Origin: Bacteroidales bacterium
GTDB lineage: Bacteria; Bacteroidota; Bacteroidia; Bacteroidales; UBA7960
Reading direction: 5' to 3'
Assembly (NCBI GenBank): GCA_003557805.1
Contig: PWNY01000099.1
Coordinates: 1-13,165 of the forward strand
Length of the DNA stretch: 13,165 nucleotides
In this document: in pieces, positions 8,000 to 13,165 of the stretch
How the letters are laid out: the number at the start of each line of letters is the position of its first letter
Numbering within the stretch: position 1 is the first letter of the stretch
Notes under the pieces: generated by a model
What the model was told of the DNA's origin: nothing
The model's input: the letters and a program-made list of their open reading frames with translations, nothing else
Databases searched by the model: none
Position numbers and translations under genes: made by a program

Positions 8000-8764
8000 T
8001 TACACCTGCCTTTCTTTTAAACTAAACCAGCTTACTGTCAGGAAAAACGGTATGGTAAGGTACCAGAACACAAGCCTTGCAGTAACAGGGATATACTCCA
8101 TAATGAAATGTTCCAGTTCCAGGCTCATGTTCTGCGGACCAATATTAACTCCGTTTTCAGATATCGGTGAGAAAAGTATCCAGGCTGTGGATACAATCAC
8201 TATTTGTATTACAACCGAAACCACAAACAGGGCAAGAACTGTCTTTAGGAAGTTGTTCTTGCGGAAATAGACCGCGCCAAGCAGGAACACTGACTGGGTT
8301 ACTGCATATACCTTTACTGCTGTCCAGCCCGAGTTCGAAAATACACTCTGAAAGGGTGTTACATCAAAGGTGAAGTTCATAACCAGGTTGGCCAAAAAAA
8401 CAATTAAGGCCATCAATACAACAGAGATAAGCGGGAAAAGAACCGCCGTCAATATCCATGCACTGAACAGCCTTTCCGTGGTCGACACAGGAAGGGTCAG
8501 ATACTGGTAGCTCTTCTGTGACTGGTGCAGCTCCCCGAATATATTGCTTGTATAAACATACCCGCCAATGAACATAACCGTAAAGTACAGGCCGCTGAGG
8601 CCCGGGAGGTTTTGAGGCTGAAAATATGCAACCAGAAGGGATATTACCAATAGTGTACCTGCCACTGCCCCGAAGGCTATTAACCATACCGGTGCATTAG
8701 AGAGAACCTGTCTTCTTACAAGAAGATATGATCTTTTGATATCAAATATATTATTTGCCTTCAT
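8000..8764 (-). CDS. ABC-2 type transporter permease
   Basis: This 254-residue integral membrane protein has about six hydrophobic segments: residues 28-47, 58-76, 102-127, 148-166, 173-198 and 229-247. The cytoplasmic loop YLTLPVSTTERLFSAWI (88-104) is typical of Bacteroidetes ABC-2 permeases of exporter type. No substrate-binding protein gene is nearby, which also suggests export or a membrane-acting pump rather than import. The gene starts 6 bases after the ATPase stop and ends 2 bases before the GntR start, so the three form one transcription unit. The substrate is unknown; a lipid, peptide or antibiotic-like compound is possible. Confidence 0.88.
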   Translation of the reverse strand: MKANNIFDIKRSYLLVRRQVLSNAPVWLIAFGAVAGTLLVISLLVAYFQPQNLPGLSGLYFTVMFIGGYVYTSNIFGELHQSQKSYQYLTLPVSTTERLFSAWILTAVLFPLISVVLMALIVFLANLVMNFTFDVTPFQSVFSNSGWTAVKVYAVTQSVFLLGAVYFRKNNFLKTVLALFVVSVVIQIVIVSTAWILFSPISENGVNIGPQNMSLELEHFIMEYIPVTARLVFWYLTIPFFLTVSWFSLKERQV

Positions 8765-8770
8765 ATCAAC

Positions 8771-9607
8771 TTATTGTTTAAATGCTTCACTAATTCCCTT
8801 ATTATTTGATACAACGCCGTTGAACAGTAACTCAAGATCAAGTTTTGTGTCCTTTCCCCTGATGTTCGGCAAAATTGCTGAATAGCCCCCAAGACCCTCC
8901 TCGTAATATATTGGCCTGAGGTTCTCCTTGATCTCTTCGATAGTCTCAAAGGACAAGGCTGAAGAAATGCTTTTCAGGTCCTGCTGGAAAATAATCCTGC
9001 CCTCATCGATTATAATAACCGGATCAATGAGGCTTTCCAGGTCCCTTACCTGGTGTGTGGAGATTACAACGCTCTGTTCTTCAGTGAGTGAAGCAGCTAT
9101 AACTCTCCTGAACTGGCTTTTTGAGGGTATGTCAAGCCCATTGGTAGGCTCATCCATGAGCAGAAGCCTTGCAGATGTTGAAAGCCCGAATGCGAGCAGG
9201 AACTTTTTCTTTTGCCCGAACGAAAGTTGATTGAGCCTGTCTTTGCTACCCAGTTTAAACTCCCTTAACAGCCAGTCTAGTTTTTCATGGTCAAAACGCC
9301 TGTAAAAAGGAGCATTAATTGAAACATAATGTTCTATCCTAATTGAAGGAAGGTGATACTCTTCCGGAATAAAACAGATATCTTCCAATGCAGAGGGATT
9401 CCTGGTTTTTGACTCCATATTCCCGATTCTGCTGCTACCGTTCCTTGGAAACACAAGGCCGGCAATGATTTTCAAAAGAGTTGTCTTACCCGCACCATTG
9501 CGGCCAAGCAAACCGTAAATATTACCTGGAACAAGTTCCAGTGACAGCTGGTCAAACAGGGTTTGCTTCCTTGTATAACCAAAGCTGAGGTTCTCGATCT
9601 TTACCAT
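8771..9607 (-). CDS. ABC transporter ATP-binding protein (ABC-2 exporter class)
   Basis: This 278-residue cytoplasmic ATPase energises the permease encoded next. All nucleotide-binding motifs are present: Walker A GRNGAGKT at 35-42, signature LSFGQ at 128-132, Walker B LLLMDEP at 148-154, D-loop GLD at 157-159 and switch histidine H185 (ISTHQ). The Q-loop position reads FIPEEYHL, with glutamate in place of glutamine, a variation common in ABC-2 type exporters. About 70 residues after the core (SALSFETIEEIK to the end) form a C-terminal extension without a recognised domain. It is the first gene of the operon. The ATG at 9607 is preceded by an AT-rich leader containing the operator-like palindrome. 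Confidence 0.95.
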   Translation of the reverse strand: MVKIENLSFGYTRKQTLFDQLSLELVPGNIYGLLGRNGAGKTTLLKIIAGLVFPRNGSSRIGNMESKTRNPSALEDICFIPEEYHLPSIRIEHYVSINAPFYRRFDHEKLDWLLREFKLGSKDRLNQLSFGQKKKFLLAFGLSTSARLLLMDEPTNGLDIPSKSQFRRVIAASLTEEQSVVISTHQVRDLESLIDPVIIIDEGRIIFQQDLKSISSALSFETIEEIKENLRPIYYEEGLGGYSAILPNIRGKDTKLDLELLFNGVVSNNKGISEAFKQ

Positions 9608-9621
9608 AATTATAATGTTTT

Positions 9622-9645
9622 AGTGTACTACAATACTAATACACT
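9622..9645. promoter_or_regulatory. Candidate YtrA-type GntR operator
   Basis: This 24-bp imperfect palindrome has perfect outer half-sites AGTGTA and TACACT around a 12-bp centre; 9 of the 12 symmetric base pairs match. It lies 14 bases upstream of the ATPase start codon and just downstream of the -7 element of the promoter candidate, so a bound dimer would cover the transcription start. From memory, the operator described for YtrA in Bacillus subtilis has the same half-sites with a similar spacer of about 13 bp. The encoded regulator is of that subfamily, which makes autorepression the simplest reading. Confidence 0.75.
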
Positions 9646-9646
9646 G

Positions 9647-9678
9647 CAAATGTGAAATAAATTTTTTAATAATCCAAA
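9647..9678 (-). promoter_or_regulatory. Promoter candidate for the ABC-GntR-GIN-FkbM operon
   Basis: Read on the minus strand, TTTG (9678-9675) is followed after 20 bases by CACATTTG (9654-9647). This is one mismatch from the Bacteroidetes -7 box TAnnTTTG at the expected spacing from the -33 TTTG. Transcription would begin near 9640, within the palindrome, giving a leader of about 30 bases. Confidence 0.5.
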
Positions 9679-9711
9679 TATTTTTTAATTTTTTTTTAAA
9701 TTTATAAATGC

Positions 9712-9724
9712 ATGTTTAAAACAT
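9712..9724. repeat. Small inverted repeat in the divergent intergenic region
   Basis: ATGTTT and AAACAT form a perfect 6-bp inverted repeat around one central base, about 75 bases upstream of the DoxX-like gene. In such AT-rich DNA this can arise by chance; it could also be a second protein-binding site. No promoter for the DoxX-like gene is convincing nearby. Confidence 0.2.
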
Positions 9725-9797
9725 ATATATGAACATTAATACCTCTGGTTGATTTTACAACTTTTGAATACTTTTTTATAAACCAAAAAATACAATT

Positions 9798-10172
9798 ATG
9801 GATGCTTTTGTAAAATCTGTTTCCCGCTTTGTATTTGCCGTACCTATGGTGGTATTCGGCATTTTTCATTTTATGAACTTATCAGGAATGGCCTATGTGG
9901 TTCCAGGATGGATGCCCCTGCCTGGGGAATTCTGGGTAGTAGTAACAGGTATCGCTCTGATTGCAGCGGGCATTGCAATTATAATCAGGGTATTCGATTT
10001 TATGGCAAGCTTCCTTCTGGGTCTTATGCTATTGATATTCGCTCTTACGGTTCATCTGCCGGGAGCCCTTAATGATGCAAACGGTGACATGTCACAAGTT
10101 CTGAAAGACATTGCTCTTGCAGGTGGTGCTTGGATCTATGCAGCTTATGCAGCAAGGAAAGCTTCAGCATGA
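9798..10172 (+). CDS. DoxX-like small integral membrane protein
   Basis: This 124-residue protein has four predicted membrane segments, near residues 10-28, 44-64, 66-86 and 103-119. The pattern is that of the DoxX / DoxX-like family: an N-terminal helix with FAVPMVVFGIFHFMN, a loop VVPGWMPLPGEFWVVVTGIALIAAGIAI, then LLGLMLLIFALTVHLPGA. Family members have been linked to thiosulfate or quinone oxidation and redox homeostasis, but most are uncharacterised, so no reaction can be assigned. It is divergent from the ABC operon (190-base gap) and 132 bases before the MoxR gene, and appears to be a single-gene unit. Confidence 0.82.
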   Translation: MDAFVKSVSRFVFAVPMVVFGIFHFMNLSGMAYVVPGWMPLPGEFWVVVTGIALIAAGIAIIIRVFDFMASFLLGLMLLIFALTVHLPGALNDANGDMSQVLKDIALAGGAWIYAAYAARKASA

Positions 10173-10258
10173 GATTTGCTTTCCGCACCTTAGTGCTTGA
10201 CCTTTATGCTTTTAACATTTTTTAACTCAAAAAATCGTATTTATATCCATCCCCGGGA

Positions 10259-10266
10259 TATTTTTG
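10259..10266 (+). promoter_or_regulatory. -7 element candidate for the MoxR/Bat operon
   Basis: TATTTTTG matches TAnnTTTG exactly and lies 38 bases before the MoxR ATG, giving a leader of about 30 bases. No TTG or TTTG is found at the expected upstream spacing, so support is partial. A one-mismatch box (TTATTTTG) lies slightly further downstream as an alternative. Confidence 0.4.
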
Positions 10267-10304
10267 CCTCATTATTTTGCAGGCTTAAATAAAACAGGGA
10301 TAAC

Positions 10305-11288
10305 ATGGATATTAAAGAACTTAATGAGAAGATTCAGCAGGAGAGCTCATTCGTAATCCGTCTTAAGGATGAGATGAAGAAGGTCATAATCGGTCAGAAA
10401 GATATGGTTGACCGCCTGCTGATAGGGCTTCTTTCCGATGGGCATGTACTGCTTGAAGGAGTACCGGGCCTTGCAAAGACCCTTGCGATAAAATCACTGG
10501 CAAACACTGTGAGGGCCCGTTTCAGCAGGATACAGTTCACACCCGACCTTCTTCCCGCAGACCTCACGGGAACAATGATTTACAGCCAGAAAACCGAGGA
10601 GTTCCTGGTCAGGAAAGGGCCCGTTTTTGCCAATTTTATTCTTGCCGATGAGATAAACAGGGCTCCTGCCAAGGTACAGAGTGCATTGCTTGAAGCCATG
10701 CAGGAGAGGCAGGTCACCATAGGCGAGAACAGTTTCAGGCTGGAAGAACCATTCCTTGTGCTTGCTACCGAAAACCCCCTTGAACAGGAAGGCACCTATC
10801 CCCTACCCGAGGCCCAGGTAGACCGTTTTATGCTCAAGGTAATGATAGGATATCCTTCCAGGGAAGAGGAAAAGCTCATCCTCAGGCAGAACATGCAGAG
10901 GGAGTTCCCGCAAACCAGCCCCGTGGTTGAACCTGCTGATATAATAAGTGCAAGGAAAGTTGTAAGGGATGTCTATGTTGACGAAAAAATAGAGAACTAT
11001 ATTACGGATATTGTATTTGCAACGAGGTATCCGGATAAATACTCCCTTCCTGAGCTGAAAGTCCTTATAAGTTACGGGGGCTCCCCAAGGGCAAGCATTA
11101 ATATGGCCCTGGCTTCAAAGGCATATGCATTTATACGTCAGAGGGGATATGTAATTCCGGAAGATGTAAGAGCTGTCTGCCACGATGTGCTTCGCCACCG
11201 AATCGGCCTTACATATGAGGCAGAAGCAGAGAGTATTACGACAGAAGATATAATTGACAATATACTCAATAAAGTAGAGGTACCTTAA
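10305..11288 (+). CDS. MoxR-family AAA+ ATPase
   Basis: MoxR ATPases act as chaperone-like partners of VWA/DUF58 proteins. The 327-residue length is normal for the family. Motifs are Walker A GVPGLAKT at 52-59, Walker B FILADE at 111-116 followed by the diagnostic INRAPAKVQSALLEAMQE, sensor 1 LATEN at 153-157, and PLPEAQVDRF at 166-175. The winged-helix lid follows (VLISYGGSPRASINMALASKAYAFIRQRGYVIPEDVRAV). There is no signal peptide, so it is cytoplasmic. It is the first gene of a co-directional set with DUF58 (10-base gap) and a BatD-like membrane protein, matching the start of the Bacteroidetes Bat operon, which is associated with aerotolerance in Bacteroides fragilis. The exact client is unknown. 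Confidence 0.95.
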   Translation: MDIKELNEKIQQESSFVIRLKDEMKKVIIGQKDMVDRLLIGLLSDGHVLLEGVPGLAKTLAIKSLANTVRARFSRIQFTPDLLPADLTGTMIYSQKTEEFLVRKGPVFANFILADEINRAPAKVQSALLEAMQERQVTIGENSFRLEEPFLVLATENPLEQEGTYPLPEAQVDRFMLKVMIGYPSREEEKLILRQNMQREFPQTSPVVEPADIISARKVVRDVYVDEKIENYITDIVFATRYPDKYSLPELKVLISYGGSPRASINMALASKAYAFIRQRGYVIPEDVRAVCHDVLRHRIGLTYEAEAESITTEDIIDNILNKVEVP

Positions 11289-11298
11289 ACCATTTCCT

Positions 11299-12171
11299 GT
11301 GGAAACCACCAATCTGCTAAAGAAAGTAAGGAAGATAGAGATAAAGGCCAGGGGGCTCTCCAGGCAGCTCTTTGCTGGACAGTACCACAGTGCCTTCAAG
11401 GGACGGGGAATGGCCTTTACCGAGGTCAGGGAGTACTATTACGGGGATGATATAAGGAGTATTGACTGGAATGTAACAGCCCGTTTTAACCACCCCTATG
11501 TTAAAGTATTTGAGGAAGAAAGGGAGATCACCGTGATTTTGGCAATTGATGTCAGTGGTTCCAATGAATTCGGTGCAAAGGGGCGTATTAAGGAGGAGAT
11601 TATCACAGAAATCGCGGGTGTGCTGGCTTTTTCTGCCATCAGCAATAATGACAAGGTCGGGGTAATTTTTTTCAGTGACAGGATCGAGAAATTCATACCG
11701 CCAAAAAAGGGAAGTACACATATACTCAGAATCATCAGGGAGCTGGTTGATTTCAGACCGGAGAGCAAAGGCACCGATATAGCCGGTGCAATGAAATACC
11801 TGCGTAACGTTATCAGAAAACGGTCAGTTTCATTTATTATTTCAGACTTTCTTGACAGCGGGTTTGAAGATGCATTGAGAATTGTTGCAAAAAAACATGA
11901 TACCGTGTGCCTGAGGATTTACGATGAAAGGGAATACAATATACCAGGTATCGGCCTTGTTAAACTGAAGGATGCCGAAACCGGTGATGTATTCTGGGTT
12001 GACACATCAACCAGGGAGTTCAGGGAAGAGATCCGGCGGAAAAAAAAGAAGAACGATGCAGTTCTGGAAGATATTTTTTCAAGGGCAGGTGTAGACCATA
12101 CCCTAATATCAACGCATCTTGACTATGTTCCACCTCTTATGCAGTTGTTCAGACAGAGGGGAAGGTATTAA
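11299..12171 (+). CDS. DUF58 domain protein of the MoxR/Bat operon
   Basis: This 290-residue protein starts with GTG at 11299 (METTNLLKKVRKIEIKARGLS), which fits how homologues begin and leaves 10 bases after the MoxR stop. The DUF58 signature is unusually clear: SAFKGRGMAFTEVREYYYGDDIRSIDWNVTARF at residues 31-63, then HPYVKVFEEERE. A von Willebrand A-like fold follows with the metal-site motif DVSGS at 84-88, KGTDI at 157-161 and ISDFLD at 181-186. No transmembrane helix is seen, so it probably works at the cytoplasmic membrane face with the MoxR ATPase. The molecular function is not established; family context suggests assembly or activation of envelope or metal-dependent targets. Confidence 0.93.
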   Translation: METTNLLKKVRKIEIKARGLSRQLFAGQYHSAFKGRGMAFTEVREYYYGDDIRSIDWNVTARFNHPYVKVFEEEREITVILAIDVSGSNEFGAKGRIKEEIITEIAGVLAFSAISNNDKVGVIFFSDRIEKFIPPKKGSTHILRIIRELVDFRPESKGTDIAGAMKYLRNVIRKRSVSFIISDFLDSGFEDALRIVAKKHDTVCLRIYDEREYNIPGIGLVKLKDAETGDVFWVDTSTREFREEIRRKKKKNDAVLEDIFSRAGVDHTLISTHLDYVPPLMQLFRQRGRY

Positions 12172-12183
12172 AAAGATAGTGAA

Positions 12184-13125
12184 ATGCCTTTATATAAATG
12201 CTTTAAAACATTGCTCCCTTTACTGGTCTTATGTTTTTCTAACGGCATAAGCTTCCCTGCCCTTTCACAGCAGGCAAGGATGGAAGTAAGCCCGGAAGAG
12301 ATACTTATAGGCCAACACAGCGAGCTCCGTATAGAGATCCGGATCCCGGACAGCGGAACCGTTTTATATCCTGACCCCGCAGACATCCTGAACAGCGATA
12401 TAGAGGTTATAAGCCGGGGTGTTCCCGATACCATTGACCTCAGTGACGGAGAGCTGCTGATAAGGCAGGTCCATATTGTTACCGCATGGGATGAAGGCTA
12501 TTACCCCATTCAGCCGCAACGGTACAATCATGTGCGGGAAAATGACACCATTTATTTTGAGACGCGCCCTGCCCTTTTGCATGTAAGCGGTGTGGAAGTG
12601 GATATGGAGTCTCAATACAGGGATATTCACCCGATATGGAGACTTCCTCTCTCTGCGATTGAAGTTTTGAGCTGGGCTGTCCCTGTTATCCTGGTTTTAC
12701 TCCTGGCTGCCTACCTTGTGAAAAGGTTTTTAAACAAAGAAACACCTGAAAAGGAGCCAGAAATATTTGACAAACCCGGTGTCCCTGCACACATTGCCGC
12801 CATATCCAGCCTTGAGACACTCAGGCGGAAGGAACTGTGGCAAAAAGGCAGGGTTAAACAATACTACATTGAGCTGAGCACGATATTGAGGAAATATATC
12901 AGCAAACGCTACAAAATAGATTCAATGGAGATGACAACGGCAGAAATACTAAATGAATTACCCGCCCTGATTATGGATGATGGCCTGATGAAAGGGATCA
13001 CAGAAGTATTTGAGGCTGCCGATCTTGTGAAGTTTGCAAAACATGAACCCCTGCCCGAATTTAATAAACGGGTAATTGAGATTGCACTGGAATTTGTAAG
13101 AAGCACAGTTCCAGAAAGCAGTTAA
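12184..13125 (+). CDS. BatD-like single-pass membrane protein of the Bat operon
   Basis: The 313-residue product has an N-terminal signal peptide (hydrophobic residues 9-18, likely cleavage near PALSQQ at 25-30). An extracytoplasmic beta-rich domain at about 31-150 starts ARMEVSPEEILIGQHSELRIEIRIPDSG, like the BatD oxygen-tolerance family. One membrane helix spans about 158-179 (AIEVLSWAVPVILVLLLAAYLV). The cytoplasmic helical tail at 185-313 includes LETLRRKELWQKGRVKQYYIELSTILRKYISKRYKIDSMEMTTAEIL, a pattern shared with DUF4381/BatD C-termini. It follows DUF58 by 12 bases in the same operon. It could connect periplasmic events to the MoxR-DUF58 pair; this is inference. The protein is shorter than true BatD, which usually carries more extracytoplasmic domains. 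Confidence 0.78.
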   Translation: MPLYKCFKTLLPLLVLCFSNGISFPALSQQARMEVSPEEILIGQHSELRIEIRIPDSGTVLYPDPADILNSDIEVISRGVPDTIDLSDGELLIRQVHIVTAWDEGYYPIQPQRYNHVRENDTIYFETRPALLHVSGVEVDMESQYRDIHPIWRLPLSAIEVLSWAVPVILVLLLAAYLVKRFLNKETPEKEPEIFDKPGVPAHIAAISSLETLRRKELWQKGRVKQYYIELSTILRKYISKRYKIDSMEMTTAEILNELPALIMDDGLMKGITEVFEAADLVKFAKHEPLPEFNKRVIEIALEFVRSTVPESS

Positions 13126-13149
13126 CCACTAAAGTCAACCGGAAGAAAT

Positions 13150-13165
13150 ATGCTTTTACCTGAAA
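13150..13165 (+). CDS. Possible start of a fourth Bat-operon gene, cut by right edge
   Basis: An ATG at 13150 opens a frame (MLLPE) that runs off the window 24 bases after the preceding stop; GGAAGAAAT just before it could serve as a weak ribosome-binding site. By synteny the next gene should be a BatA-type VWA membrane protein, but five codons cannot confirm this. Confidence 0.25.

Noticed and set aside
7572..8270. A 232-codon plus-strand frame over the GntR and permease genes
   Set aside because: It runs antisense to two genes with clear family motifs and its own translation resembles no known protein.
9661..9710. T-rich tract upstream of the DoxX-like gene as a terminator or origin element
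   Set aside because: There is no hairpin before the T-runs and no repeated box pattern; it looks like ordinary AT-rich intergenic DNA.
10156..10184. GGAAAGC / GCTTTCC inverted repeat at the end of the DoxX-like gene
   Set aside because: The 7-bp stem has a 15-base loop, overlaps coding sequence and is not followed by a T-run, so I do not call it a terminator.

Overview
The window looks like a chromosomal segment of a member of the Bacteroidetes, most likely Bacteroidales or a near relative. The reasons are the clpC / gyrA / TPR-protein neighbourhood, the MoxR-DUF58-BatD-like gene order of the Bacteroidetes 'Bat' operon, AT-rich leaders without clear Shine-Dalgarno sites, and several matches to the Bacteroidetes promoter (TTTG near -33, TAnnTTTG near -7). 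Nothing in it looks like a phage, an IS element, a CRISPR array, a tRNA or an rRNA. The gene order is compact and housekeeping-like, with one accessory-looking operon in the middle.

Layout. (1) 1-1808, minus strand: clpC, whose C-terminal part lies beyond the left edge. (2) 1809-2084: AT-rich divergent intergenic region. (3) 2085-4595, plus: gyrA, complete, followed by 4726-5967, plus: a secreted TPR protein with its own promoter candidate. (4) 6003-6036: a hairpin with T-runs on both sides, serving the convergent genes as a bidirectional terminator. (5) 9607 down to 6073, minus: a tight five-gene operon in the order ABC ATPase, ABC-2 type permease, YtrA-like GntR regulator, DUF2807/GIN-domain protein, FkbM-family methyltransferase. 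A promoter candidate and a 24-bp palindrome (AGTGTA-N12-TACACT) lie directly upstream of its first gene. (6) 9798-10172, plus: a small DoxX-like membrane protein, divergent from that operon. (7) 10305 to the right edge, plus: MoxR ATPase, DUF58 protein, BatD-like membrane protein, and perhaps the first codons of a fourth gene, which by synteny would be a BatA-type protein.

How the genes fit together. ClpC (protein quality control) and GyrA (DNA supercoiling) are housekeeping functions. The Bat genes form an envelope-associated MoxR/VWA-type system linked in Bacteroidetes to oxidative-stress tolerance. The most interesting block is the five-gene operon: an ABC exporter with a dimeric GntR repressor that probably binds its own operator over the transcription start, extended by a membrane-anchored GIN-domain protein and a methyltransferase. 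I read it as a candidate self-regulated envelope-response or export module. The regulatory wiring is well supported by sequence; the physiological role is inference.
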